Assembly: GCA_051453625.1 (NCBI GenBank)
Contig: JBOZIK010000001.1
Coordinates: 83,175,571-83,239,570 of the forward strand
Source of the DNA: Welwitschia mirabilis
Lineage: Eukaryota; Gnetophyta; Gnetopsida; Welwitschiales
Reading direction: 5' to 3'
DNA length: 64,000 nt
Positions 12,641-25,381 of this stretch are shown in pieces (positions within the stretch are counted from its first letter, which is position 1; each line of letters starts with the position of its first letter). A program made the translations under genes and the position numbers. Under the pieces are notes generated by a model. The model was not told where the DNA came from. It ran no database searches and saw only the letters and a list, made by a program, of their open reading frames with translations.

Positions 12641-13313
12641 TTAATATAATAGAAGCAATTGTTTTGAAATCTCTTCTCGATAGAGATAACGTCCTTTCTA
12701 CTATTGTCTAAATTATCTCTTAGGTTATTCCTCTGGTGGATATTATGATGTTATTTGATCATTTTTAACTTGATTTGTCTATTTTCTTTATGAAATTTCC
12801 ATGATTAGTATTCATACTTGGGTATTTTTACAATGATAAAATTAGATTCACCTAATATTAAGATATTCACATATTTGTAAACTTCACTTTCAAGGAAGAT
12901 ACCTTGTTTTTATGCTTTTTTTCCAATGGTATGATGTCTTTAGATGTTTAGGTATGTTTTTTTCTATCCTTTATATCATTTCATTACCTTCATTTTTTTG
13001 AGTGTGTGATCATGTGGTAATTTTTCATATTAAGGGGAAAAAAGGAGGCAAAGAGAAGAAGAAAAGGGGAGGGAGGAGGGTGATGGAGGAACATGGAAGA
13101 GAGAGGGAAAAAAACTAATAACTATGATCTATTATACTTGTAGTAAAATATATAATCGCTATGATCTCCTATCACATTAAGGTAAATTGTTTTAAAAGAA
13201 ACCTTTATTAGTATTAATAGCTATGAAAACTCTATTAGAAAATAGTTAGTCATGCTTCATAGTGATTGCACTCCCCTTATTATGAAAAGTAGTGATAAAA
13301 CTTTGAGGCTAAA
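12641..13313 (+). other. element 1 3' untranslated region
   Basis: No coding motif is seen. Conserved with the same part of elements 2 and 3: a GATCATGTGG block near 13006 is followed by a long purine tract (about 13033-13112) and then an A+T-rich stretch with CTATGATCTATTATAC. An envelope-like frame, known from some Athila elements, is not present. The region ends where the LTR of element 2 begins. Confidence 0.65.
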
Positions 13314-13500
13314 TATTATGATGAATATTGTGCAAATGCTACATTCTTAAGAAGATATGTCATTCATAAATAAATATAAATATTGTACAATATAATATAC
13401 TAATATAGATGAAAGTGTCCCAAATGTCATAGTCTCATTGAAGGCATAGGTGAGAAGAAAGAAACTTAATTTTGAAAGTAAAACCCTACATATTCTTATA
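13314..13500 (-). mobile_element. Element 2 3' LTR, outer end (contig copy A)
   Basis: From 13314 the sequence matches the left edge of the LTR at 16167 and at 46170 (shared ATTGTGCAAATG block), while the sequence to the left does not match 46150. This marks the insertion point of element 2 in the 3' region of element 1. The copy is cut by the 100-N gap at 13501-13600. Confidence 0.75.
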
Positions 13501-13600
13501 NNNNNNNNNNNNNNNNNNNNNNNNNNNNNNNNNNNNNNNNNNNNNNNNNNNNNNNNNNNNNNNNNNNNNNNNNNNNNNNNNNNNNNNNNNNNNNNNNNNN

Positions 13601-14235
13601 AGTAAGTATAATTAAAAACCTAACGTCTCTAATAAGTGTAAAACAAGTTTGATCTTTTCTTAGTCATTATGATTTTTATTATCATTTTATTTAGGATTAT
13701 ATTAAAATTTATAAATCTGTTTACTTATTACTTGAAAAAAAAACTAAATTCAAATGAAATAAATCTTGTCAACTTGCTTTTGAAACACTTAAAGATAAAA
13801 TCTCTTCTACACCTATTATAATAGAACTTGATTAGAATAAAAAATTTTAATTAATAAGTGATTCTAATAATATTACCATGGGTGGGGTTTTTAAACAAAA
13901 GTATGAAAATTGTTTTAAAGTTATATCTTATCATAGAAAAACTTTATCTAAAGCTAAATTAAATTACACTACTACTAAGAAAGAAATGTTAATCTTTTGC
14001 CTTAATACTCTTAGATGCTATCTTTTAGGCTTTCATATGAATGTTTATGTTGACTATGTAGCTGTTACATACAGTATTACCAAGAAAGATTCTAGTGCTA
14101 GACTTATTAGATGAATCCTTATTATGTAAGAATTTAATCTTACTATTATTGATAAAGCAGGGAAACATAACAATGTAGTAGATCATTTCTTACATCTTTC
14201 TTCCTCTCTTAATAATCTTATGATTGATGGTTCTT
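13601..14235 (+). pseudogene. RT tail and RNase H remnant, element 1 (contig copy B)
   Basis: Second representation of 10722-11350. This copy is better preserved: 13878-14114 is an open frame reading MGGVFKQKYENCFKVISYH, LNYTTTKKEMLIFCLNTLRC and FHMNVYVDYVAVTYSITKKD, which is the gypsy RNase H core. It shows that the frameshift in copy A (near 11020) is private to that copy. The C-terminal V.DH block follows at about 14180. Confidence 0.87.
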
Positions 14236-14379
14236 TTTTAGATAAATAAATTTTTGCCATATACTTTATTCATGCTCCTTATTCATATGCTAATATAGTT
14301 AATTATCTTACTATCATGAAAACACTATAACATTAGAGTCTAATCAAATAAAATCTTTTCTTCATAGAATAAGAAATTA

Positions 14380-15520
14380 TGAATGGATAGAGCCACATCT
14401 TTACCATAGGTTCAAAGATCAAAACATGAGAAAATGTATTCTTAAATAGTAAAAATTAAATGGTGGTATTTGTGGAGGTTTTTTTAGTTGATAGAAAATA
14501 ACAGTAAAAATTTTGCACTATAGTTTTTATTGGCCTACTTATTTTTAGAACTCTTTTAATTTTGTTAGAAGATGTAATGCCTCTAAACATTATGATAGCT
14601 TTGTTCATTTTCATAATATGTCTCTTAAATCTATTCTTGAATGTGAACCTTTTAAATATTGGGAAATTGATTTTATAGATCCTATTAAACCTCCTCCTAA
14701 TGATAAAAACTATATTTTTTAGTAGCTATTAATTATGTTACTAAATGAATTAAAGATATTACTGCTTTTATAAATTATGTCCAAACTATTTATAATTTTA
14801 TTAGAACTTATATTTTTCAATGCTTTAATTTTTCTAGAATTATCATTAGCAATCAAAAAACTAATTTTATTAATTAACATTTTAAGAAACTTCTTTTATC
14901 CATTGGAATTAAACATAGAGTAGATTATGCTTATCATCAACAAACTAATGGTTAAGCTAAAATGCAAATAAGGAAATAATAAAAATGCTTTAAAGACTTA
15001 TATCTATTAGCAAAAAAATCTTGGGCTTCTGAACTTAATAAATTTTTTTGAGCTTATTATACTACTTGGCATAATTCTCTTGGTTTTTTACCTTATAAAC
15101 TTGTGTATAGAAAATGTTGTGTTTTATCAGTTAATGTGTGTTATAACTCTTATAATTCTTCTCATTAACCTAATCTTGTATACCTTTATAAAATCTTTAA
15201 AAAAATTAGCCATACTTAATCACTTATATGAAAAATGTACACATGCTATACATCTTCAATTCAGTCATAAAACCAAAGCTAAGTTCAAACATAATAGAAA
15301 GTTATTTTATTAAAATTTAAAACCTTGTTTTTTGTATAACACTAGAGTGTATCTTTTACATAACAAGTTAACCTCTAAATGATTAGTTTCTTATCTTATA
15401 AAGAAACTACATTCTAATGACTGTTTTAAGATTTCTGACTTAGATATTAAGGAGATTCAAAAATTTAATGAATAAAAGTTTAAAATATATAAAAAATTTT
15501 TTGATGCAACCTTTAATATA
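14380..15520 (+). pseudogene. integrase remnant, element 1 (contig copy B)
   Basis: Second representation of the integrase at 11480-12640. It reads SLKSILECEPFKYWEIDFID, keeping a normal IDF block at the first catalytic Asp. A one-base insertion in the T run near 14716 breaks the frame before the DYV..WIEAI block. The later blocks (ISNQKTNFIN, YHQQTNG) are mutated much as in copy A. The C-terminal segment lies near 15375-15510. Confidence 0.85.
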
Positions 15521-16166
15521 ATAGAAGCAATTATTTTGAAATATCTTCTCCATAGAGAGAACTTCCTCTCTACTATTATCTAAATTATCTCTTAGCTTGT
15601 TCCTTTGGTGGATATTATGATGTCACTTGATCATCTTTAACTTGACTTGTCTATTTTCTTTATGAAATTTCCATGACTAGTGTTCATACTTGGGTTTTTT
15701 AACAATGATAAAATTAGATTCACCTAATCTTAAGATATTCACATATCTATAAACTTTTCTTTAAAGGAAGATATATTGTTTTTGTGCTTTTTTTCCAATG
15801 GTATAATGTCTTTAGATGTTTAGGTATGTTTTTTACTATCCTTTATCTCATTTCATTACCTATATTTTTTTGAGTGTGTGATCATGTGGGAATTATTCAT
15901 ATCAAGGAAAAGAAAAAGGAGGAAAAGAGAAGGAGGGGGAGGAGTAGGGAAGAGAAAGAGAAAAAGACTAATAACCACGAGCTATTGTACTTATGCTAAA
16001 ATATATAATCACTATGATATCCTATCACATTGAGGAAAATTATTTTGAAAGGAACCTTTGGTAGTATTAATAGCTGTGAAAACTCTATTAGAAATTATTT
16101 AGTTATGCTTTATAGTGATTGCACTCCCCTCATTATAAAAAGTAGTGATAAAACTTTGAGGATAAC
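15521..16166 (+). other. element 1 3' untranslated region (contig copy B)
   Basis: Matches 12641-13313. It has the GATCATGTGG block near 15881 and a purine tract at about 15905-15966. No coding motif. It ends at the LTR of element 2 (16167). Confidence 0.65.
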
Positions 16167-19100
16167 TATTGTGATGCATATTGTGCAAATGCTACATTCT
16201 TAAGTAGATATGTCATTCATAAATAAATATAAATTTTCTACAATATAATACACTTATATAGATGAGAGTGTCTCAAATGTCATATTCTCATTGAAGGCAT
16301 AGGTGAGAAGAAAGAAACTTAATTTTGAGAGTAAAACCCTACATATCCTTATAATAAAAATAAATAATAATGTAAAAATAATAATGCATCTACACTTATG
16401 CAAATGAAATGAAAGTTTAAATTAAGAGTAACTTCAATCCACTTATCAGATCAACTTATCATAGAGATTAGACCTATATAATCTAGATTAATAAGGAAAT
16501 TCCATCACTAGTTTGAGACAAATCTAAGCTATCAAGTATGTCAAAAAAAATATAAAAAATAATGCAAAGTTAACCTAAAAAGAAATATGATAATCCTAAA
16601 CTAATAATATCAACCTTAATAAAGGTTGTTCTTATGATCTATATCACTAAAGAAGTTGTCATGAAATTAGAAGTCCAATAAACCATAAGGAACATGCACA
16701 AAATAAAGATATGAAAATAAAAGCAAATTTTTAAATTAGCTTTAAACCAATATTCATTTACAATGTAGCAACACCTCAATTAAGAATATACAACCTAAAA
16801 CCCTAAAAAACATCTCTCTACAACAACCCTCAATTAAGAATATACAAAATAGAGTTGAGGGCAGAGGATGTATTTATTTGAAAAATAAACTTTATAAATA
16901 AACAAGACTCACAGGAAGGGAAATAATCCTCATAACCATGCAAGAAAGTGTAAGATAAATGGCTAGAGTTTTGTAAAGTTTGATAAAGCATCTATTCCTA
17001 TTACTATTCTATTAGTTATCTAGATGATAGAAGAGATGATACCACCTCATAAAACTTTCACATTAATTACTAGCTTTATTATGGTTGATATATTCCTTTA
17101 CTTAAGTGTTTTGTCATCTATATAATAAATTATGTAGTTTTTTATATGATGAGGTGTATGATAGGCTTTTATATAGCTCTTTATATATTACATTAGCCTT
17201 ATTGTTTGTAAAATTTTTAATTCAAATAAAAAATATTGCAAATCATCTCAAATGTTGTAAAATGTAATGAAGATTGCATTTTTATGTGTCATTCTTCTTA
17301 GTTCTCCATTATCATTTAAATTTAGCATAAACCTATCTAATGTCCTATAAAACTACTTAAAATATTCTATCAAATATATATAATTTGGCATAGCAACATA
17401 GCCATCCACCTAGTCTTATTGATCCCTAAGAAAATAAGGTGGATACTCATGATTATGATTTAGGTTGACTATTAATAAAAGTAATTGAGCATTATCAAAT
17501 TATCTCAAAAAGAATTTTAGAAATCTAAAAAATGTAAACAAATTTATTAGAAATAGATAATTAAATGTTTCACATGTGTAGTGCAAGTGGCTATATAATT
17601 ATTGAGTGGTCATCTAGATGATATGAGGGATGTTAGACTAAAAAATAGTTCTATAAAAATAGAAGCCTATGACAAAATTCTCAAAAATATAACCATTAAA
17701 TACACTAATAATTAATAGCCCCTCATTAAATATGCAATAGATAAAGAAAATGATTTCAAAAAATATAAATAATCCTCATCATGAGGTGTAAAAAATGATA
17801 GAAATGCATGAAATCCAAAAATGTACACATGCTATTACTCAAAATAAGATGTGTATATGTAGTCATGAGGTCTTGGTATAATATATATGAAAGGGAAAAT
17901 ATGAAATATAATATAAATAAATCACTTCTCTTATGATGTCATGATGAACTCTAAATGGATGGTATGCTCAAGTGTAGAAGGAGGAAAATGAGAATACTCA
18001 GGATCTACTAGGAAATGAAGGTTTAATAATGTTAAGATGGAACATACTATCTCATCTTCTTATACTTGAACTACCTTGGGAGATTAACTATCACTCTCTA
18101 CTCAACAAATAGGATGCACTGACATAGATCTATTAGCTACTTATTAGAGTGTTGTACTCTTTTTTCAATAATTTAGATCCTTTACTCAACTATTTATATC
18201 CTCTTCTTTAAGTGTCAAAATGCCTTAGTCAAAAAAACCTCTGATGGTCTTAGTTGTATCTACCAAGAGGGCTTGAATCTACTCTAATAAAGTACCAACC
18301 ATAGATTTCTAAACCTAAGGTCTCTCTATTACTTATAGTACATGTGTGCTTATATCCTATAAGTAATAATCTAAATTCCATATGTGTATGAGTCTGTACT
18401 CACTCATGGGCTCTAATATCCTAAAGCATTTAAAAATGGTTGATAGAAGGCATAGATATCCCAAAATCTATAACTATAATGCCTTTATCATGGACCTGAG
18501 TCTTCTCCATATAAACATGGGTAAGTCCATCTGCTCACCATATGCTTGAATAGTGCCAAAATATATAGATGAGTCACCATAGCATGATTGTCATAAAATG
18601 AGGGACCGATATTGTAAATCATTATTCTATGTAAAATTTGATAGATAGGAATAAACTATGTCACTAAAAAACCTCTCTTAATCCGAAGTCAAGTATGTTG
18701 ATATGTCCAGTGCTACATCATATATATGACACTTGTCTATCCTACTAGCAGTATATATGTGAATACTTCTAATACCACCAAGATTTGTCATTGTTGTAAT
18801 GTGATTTGAAAGGACTGCTATTTCATGATCCTAAGTCATAGCCGAAATCATGTCTACTAGGTGTCCATGAGAATTGAGGTGATATTCTATGTACATGGTG
18901 TCATAAAACTCCCTAGTCTTAGATATTCAATATGTCCCCTATGAAACTAGAATCCATTTCAGCTATAAATATATAAGCCCTCGAGCTTTAATCAACTCAT
19001 AAAATTCCTAAAATATCTCTCAACATAAATGCCAATAGCTTAAATAATAAGAGATCTCATGCATGGAGGTGGATGGAAGCATAAGATTTACATGCTCTAT

Positions 19101-20520
19101 TTCTAATGGTACTAATGGGCCTACCTCCTACTCAACAGCTTCATCCTTAGTCTTAATCTATCTAGTTCTATGTATTTGTAACCTACTCAATCATAAATAC
19201 ACAATAAGTCATACGAGATCTGGTGGCCATAATTAAAATACATTGCATGGAAGCTTAAAACAACACCAAAAATTAATTAAAATATGTAAAAATGATGAAA
19301 ATATATCTAGTCCTCCCTTAAAAGTGTTATTATATCTTGTATTATCTACTTTTGTGAAAAAAATTATGAAACATGTGAAAGGTATGAAAAGTGTTTTTAT
19401 GTTAGCCCCACATAAGGAAAAAAATCAAAGTTCTCAAATGGAAAAATCTAATAAGTAAAAATGTAGAACACTTTATAATGTTCAATTTGCCTTGAAGAAC
19501 CACTATGTTTTAACTTATAGTTTGTGAGAAAATGAGTGTTAAAACTAAAAACCTAATTTTATCTCATAAAACACACAATTTGTTGTAACTGTTAAGATAC
19601 ATGATGAAAATTAGATCTATAAGTTTGTAATCAAAGGTCTCAAAATAATAAACAACATACATGAAGACTATACATCAAAAGGATAAGAAATGCAAAAAAA
19701 AAAAAAAAAAAGAAAGATAAAACCACACCTCATTTTTAAAAATTTGTTAAAACCTAGGAATTTGATGAGAAAACCTAGTAGGGAGAATTTTTAGCATGCT
19801 AGAAAGAACTAGAGCACTAATGTATCTCAAGAGAATAAGGTTAGATAATAGAAATTGGAAGAAAAATGAGAAAAAAAGAAACAAGCCCATGCTTTTATTA
19901 CACTGTTATCTAGTCGTGTCATCTAGACAACAACACTAAGATAACTAATAGATAAGATCAGTGTCATTCCCTTTATCATCTAAATGACTAAGTGGACAAT
20001 GAGACTTGGAAAAGTTATCAAAAATAAAAATATTCACCAACCATGTTAGGCTTAGATATCAGCATGAAGGTAATAGAATGTTTAAAAAATTTTCAAACAA
20101 GAGTGAATGACGAAGAGTCATAATAAAGCAGGATGATGAGAAAAACTTAACATAAATAAAAAATAGGTTAATGAAAACATACTAAGTAGGCTAAAACTTA
20201 TAAAAAAGACTTAAAAAATGTGCCCAAATTAAAAAACAAATAGAATATATGTGGGACTTTAAAAGATATAAAGGATTCTCATAAAAATCATGAAACATAA
20301 AAGATTATTTATTTAATTAGAATGCTCAAAAAATTTAATGTAATATATCATAAATAATTATAGGGGTAATACTAAATAATAAGCTACTATGTGAATATGC
20401 AAAAGTACAAAAACAACTTTTGAATAATAAAATAAAGAACCAAAGAAAAAAAAAAGATGAAAATGAATATAAGAAACATGACTAAGATAGCTTACCTATT
20501 CTAAATTCTAGCCTAGCACA
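16167..20520 (-). mobile_element. Element 2, 3' LTR (about 4.35 kb, contig copy B)
   Basis: On the minus strand the LTR starts TGTGCTAGG at 20520, directly after a polypurine tract, and its far end at 16167 aligns base for base with the LTR edge next to the element 2 PBS at 46170. The first 0.7 kb on the left (16167-16868) matches 46170-46852; the rest of the 5' LTR is displaced by element 3. About 4.35 kb is long for an Athila-type LTR. Inside are an 18-base A run (19694-19711) and several TCATCTAGATGA-like palindromes. Nothing is convincingly coding. Confidence 0.8.
19694..19711. repeat. poly-A run of 18 bases
   Basis: Uninterrupted A run inside the element 2 3' LTR; it is broken by T at the matching place in the second representation (near 24570). 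Confidence 0.85.
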
Positions 20521-20533
20521 CCCCCTTGGAAGA
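20521..20533 (-). other. polypurine tract of element 2 (copy B)
   Basis: On the minus strand this reads TCTTCCAAGGGGG immediately before TGTGCTAGG. The same tract is at 25382-25394 in the second representation with one changed G. It fixes the right edge of the 3' LTR and the minus orientation. Confidence 0.75.
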
Positions 20534-20900
20534 CGATATAAAGTTACCTAAGTAAAAATGCATGATAAAACCAAGGATCAAGTTCTTAGAATAGTAAATG
20601 ATAGGATAAAAAGCTACTTAGAAATGGACCCACCAGTTTACACTCTAAAATACATCTGAATTCTTAAAAGTGAAATGATCATGTGAAAATACTAAGAGTC
20701 TAAGAAATAAAGAATGTTGCTAATGATACCATTAAAAAAAAAACTCTCATACCATTAAAAAAAACACACCTAAACAATCAAAAAACTCATATCATTGAGG
20801 AAAAAAAAGCAAAATAACTAAGACAACCTTCTTCATAGTGAAGTCCATAGACATGGAAATGTCTTAAGATTGAGTAAATCTAGTCTTATCACTATACAAT
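20534..20900 (-). other. element 2 3' untranslated region (copy B, shortened)
   Basis: Region between the polypurine tract and the CACTA insertion. Compared with the second representation (25395-26130) it lacks about 320 bases corresponding to 25648-25985 and a shorter block near 25430. Those missing parts include the conserved GATCATGTG block. No gene seen. Confidence 0.6.
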
Positions 20901-21199
20901 CACTACTAGAAATATAGGTTTTTAAGGATTTTACTAAAAATAAATGCCTTAAATATGTAGCTTTTTAAGGTGTTTATTTTAATAAATGCCTTAAAAAGCA
21001 TCCAAAGAAGCATTTTTAAGGTATTTATTTAAACACATGTCTTAAACATCATTCTAAGTTGCTCTTAAGGCTTTATTAAAATAAATGCCTCAAAAAGAAG
21101 GTTACTTTTTAAGACATTTATTTTAATAAATGCCTTAAATAGTTTATGTTGTTTAAGTTACTTAATGAAACAAATGCCTTAATAAATTACCTGCTTTAA
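20901..21199 (+). mobile_element. CACTA transposon, left end (contig copy B)
   Basis: Starts CACTACTAGAAATATAGG, a typical CACTA terminal inverted repeat, preceded by AAT (20898-20900). It is followed by subterminal repeats that alternate AAGGCATTT-like and AAATGCCTTA-like units. The copy is cut by the 100-N gap at 21200-21299. The same end is at 26131 in the next contig. Confidence 0.85.
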
Positions 21200-21299
21200 N
21201 NNNNNNNNNNNNNNNNNNNNNNNNNNNNNNNNNNNNNNNNNNNNNNNNNNNNNNNNNNNNNNNNNNNNNNNNNNNNNNNNNNNNNNNNNNNNNNNNNNN

Positions 21300-24200
21300 A
21301 TCTAAATCAATAAGAAAATGCCATCACTAGTTTGAGACAAATCTAAGCTATCAAGTATGTCAAAAAAAATATAAAAATAATGTAAAGTTAACCTAAAAAG
21401 GAAATATGATACACCTAAACTAATAATATCAACCTTAATAAAGGTTGTCCTTATGATCTATATCACTAAATAAGTTGTCATGGAATTAGAAGTCACATAA
21501 GCCATAAGAGACATGCATAGAATAAAGATATGAAAATAAAAGCAAAGTTTTAAATTAGCTTTGAATTAATATTCATGTTACAAAGTAGCAACAACTAAAT
21601 TAAGAATATACAACCCAACACTATGGAAAACATCTCTCTTCAACAATAATGGATGGATCTCTAGCCCTTTAATTTCTTATTACAAATATTTCTAATGTAA
21701 ACAAAGACAAGATAGATTTGAGGGTAGAGGATGTATTTATTTGCAAAATAGACTTTATAAACAAACACGACTAACACACACATAAGAATAACACTAATAA
21801 CCATGCAAGAAAGTGTAAGATAATTGGCCAAATTTTTGTAAAGTTTGATAAAGCATCTATTTCTAGTGCTATCCTATTAGTTATCTAGATGATACAAGAG
21901 ATGATGCCACCTCATAAAAATTTCACATCAATTACTAGATTTATTATTGTTGACATATTCCTTTACTTAAGTGTTTTGTCATCTGTATAGTCATTTATGT
22001 AGTTGTTTAGATGATGAGGTGGATGATAGGCTTTTGTATAGTTCTTTATATATCACATTAGTCTCATTGTTTGTAAAATTTTTACTTCAAATAGAAGATA
22101 TTGTAAATCACCTCAAATGTTGTAAAATGCAATAAAGCTTGCATGTTTTCATGTCATTCTCTACCTCTTCATTATCATTTGAATTTAGCATAAACCTATT
22201 TAATGTTCTGTAAAACTAATCAAAATATCCTATCAAATATATATAAGTTATCATAACAACATAGTCATCCACTTAGTATTATCAATCCCTAAGAAAACAA
22301 CATGGATACTCATGATTATGAGCTAGGTTTACTATTAATAAAAGTAACTAAGGCATTGTAAAATTATCTCAAAAAGAATTTTAGAAATCTTAAAAATGCA
22401 AACAAATTTGTCAAAAATAGATAATTAAATGTTTTACATGTGTAATGTAAGTGGCTATACAATTATTTAGTGGTCTTCTAGATGATATAAGGGATGTTAG
22501 ACTAAAAAATAGTTCTATAAAAATAGAAGCCTATGAGAAAAATTTTCAAAAAGATAATCATTTAATACACTAATAATCAATAGCCCCTCATTAAATATGT
22601 AATAGATAAAGAAAATTATTAAAAAATATAAATAATCCTCATCATGAGATGTAAAAAATGGTAAACATGCATGAAATCCAAAAAATGTACATATGCTAGT
22701 ACTCAAAATAAGATGTGTATATGTATACATATCATGGGGTCTTAGTATAATGTATATGAAAGGGAAAATATAAAATATACTATAAATAAATCACTTCCCT
22801 TATCATCTCATGATGAACTTTAAATTGGTAATATGCTCAGGTGTAGGAGGAGAAGAAGGAGAATACTCAAGGTCTACTAGGAAATGAAGATCTAATGATG
22901 TTAAGATGGAACATACTATCTCATCTCCTTATACTTGAAATACCTCTGGAAGGTTGAGTATCACACTCTGCTCAATAGATAGGATGCATTGACATAGATC
23001 TACTAGCTACTTATTAGAGTATTGTACTCTTTTCTTAATCATTTAGATCCTTTTCTCAACTATTTATATCCTCTGCTTAAGTGTCAAAATTCCTTAGTCA
23101 ATAAAACCTCTAATGGTCTTTGTGGTATCTACCAAGAGGGCTTGAATCTGCTTTAATAAAGTACCAACCATAGATTTCTAAACCTAAGGTCTCTCTACCA
23201 CTTTTTGTACATGTATGCTTATGTCTTATAAGTAACAATCTAAAGTCTGTATATGTATAAGCCTCTACACACTCATGGGATCTAATATCCTAAAGCATAT
23301 AAAAATGGTTGATAGGAGGCATAGATATACCAAAATCTATAACTATAATGCCTCTATCATGGACCTGAGTCTTCTCCATATAAACATGGATAAGTCCATA
23401 TGATCACCTTGCCTAAACAGTGCCAAAATCTATATATGAGTCACCATAGCATGATTGTCATGAAAATATGAACTGATGTTATAAATCATTACTCTATGTA
23501 AAATCTGATAGATAGGAATCAACTGTGTCACTAAAACACCTCGCCTAATCCAAAGTCAAGTATGTTGATATGTCCAATGCTATATCATATGTACAATGCT
23601 TGTCTATTCTACTAGTAGTGTACATGTGAATACTTATAATACAACTAAGATATGTTATTACTGTATTGTGATTTGGAAGGACCTATATCTCATGATCCTA
23701 AGTCCTAGCCACAATCATGTCTACTAGGTATCCACAAGAATTAGGGTGATACTCTATGTGCATAGTGTCATAAAACTCCCTAGTGTTTGATATCCAATAT
23801 GTTTCTTGTGCATCTAAAATCCATCTGAGCTAAAAATATATGAGCCACTAATCTACCTTGAGCTTTAGTCAGCTCATAAAATTTCTAAAATATCTCTCAA
23901 CATAAAGGAAATACTTTAAATAATAAGAGATCTCATGCATTGAGGTTGAGGGATGCATAGGCTTTACATGCTCTATTTCTAATGGTACTAATTAGCCTAC
24001 CTCCTATTTAGCAACTTTAGCCTTAGTTTTAATCTATCTAGCTTTATGTATTCGTGGCCTACTCAATCATAAATATGCAATACATCATGCAAGTTCTCAT
24101 GGCCACAATTAAAATACATTACATGAAAGCTTAAAACAACCCCAAAAATTAATTAAAATATGTAAAAATAATGAAAATATGTTTAGTCCTCCCTTAAAAG

Positions 24201-25381
24201 TGTCATTATATCTTGTATTATCTACTTGTGTGAAGAAAATTATGAAACATGTGAAAGGTGTAAAAAGTGTTTTTTAGGTTAGCCCCACATAACGTAAAAA
24301 ATCAAAGTGCTTAAATGGAAAAATCTAATAACTAAAAATGTAGAACACATTATAATGTTCAATGTTCCCTAAAGGATCACTATGTTTTAACTTATAGTTT
24401 GTGAGAAAATGAGTGTTAAAATTAAAAACCTAATTTTATCTCATAAAACACACAATTTGTTGTAACTTTTAAAATACATGATGAAAATCAAATCCATAAG
24501 TTTGTAATCAAAGATCTCAAAATAATAAACAACATACATTAAAACTAAACATCAAAAGGCTAAGAAATTAAAAAAATTAAAAAAAGGAAGATAAAAACAT
24601 ACCTCATTTTTAAAAATCTACCAAAATATGGAAATTTGATGAGTGAATCTAGCAAGGGAAAATTTTAGAAGGACTAGGGCACTAACGTATCTCAAGAGAA
24701 TAAGTGAAGATGATAGAGATTAGAATAAAAATGAAAAAAAAGAAACAAACCCATGCTTTTATTGCCTTGTTATGTAGTCGCATCGTCTAGATGACAACAC
24801 TAAGATAACTATTAGATAAGATCAGTATCATCCCCTTTGTCATTTGAATGACTAAGTGGACAATGAAACTTGGAAAAAGTTATCAAAAATAAAAATATTA
24901 ACCAACCAAGTTAGGCTCAGATATTAGCATGAAGGTAGTAGAATGTATCAAAAAGTTCAAAAAAAGAGGAAATGATGAAGAGTCATGATAAATCAGGATG
25001 ATGAGAAAAACTTAAAATAAATAAAAAATAGGTTAATGAAAACATACTAACTAGGATGAAACTTATAAAAAAGACTAAAAAATGTGCCCAAATTAAAAAA
25101 TAAATAGAAAAAGTATGAGACTTCATAAGATATAAAGGACTCTCATAAAAATCATAAAACATAAAAAATTATTTATTTAATTAGAATACTCAAAAAATTT
25201 AATGTAATATATCATAAATAATTACAAGGAATATACTAAATAATAAGCTCCTATGTGAATATGCAAAAGAATAAAAAAACTTTTGAATGATAAAATAAAG
25301 AAATAAAGAAAATCAAAATGAAAATGGATACAAGAAACATGAATAAAATAGCTTACCTATTCTAAATTCTAACCTAGCACA
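21300..25381 (-). mobile_element. Element 2, 3' LTR (contig copy C, left end missing)
   Basis: Aligns to 16481-20520. It ends on the right at the same TGTGCTAGG (minus strand) start followed by a slightly decayed polypurine tract (CCAAGAGGG). The left 0.3 kb is missing because the contig begins here. No coding motif. The GTCATC/GATGAC palindromes recur at corresponding places (for example 21881-21894 and 24781-24795). Confidence 0.82.

Larger units (their letters stand above)
9180..13313 (+). mobile_element. Element 1: Athila-like Ty3/gypsy internal region (contig copy A)
   Basis: Plus-strand remnant carrying protease C-terminus, RT, RNase H, integrase and an untranslated 3' region, in the gypsy order with integrase last. 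The left edge is the LARD-like element end at 9179, so gag, most of protease and the 5' LTR lie outside the window or were lost. The right edge at 13313 is the end of element 2. The reading frame is broken throughout. No envelope-like frame follows integrase. Residue patterns in RT and integrase resemble Athila more than chromoviruses or Tat/Ogre. Confidence 0.85.
10722..16353. repeat. duplicated segment around gap 13501-13600
   Basis: 10722-13500 aligns over its full length to 13601-16353, the second copy starting at the first base after the gap. Both copies contain the same junction between element 1 and the LTR of element 2, so they descend from one nested locus. Substitutions are scattered, several percent by eye, with short indels. 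Most likely unmerged overlapping contigs. Confidence 0.88.
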
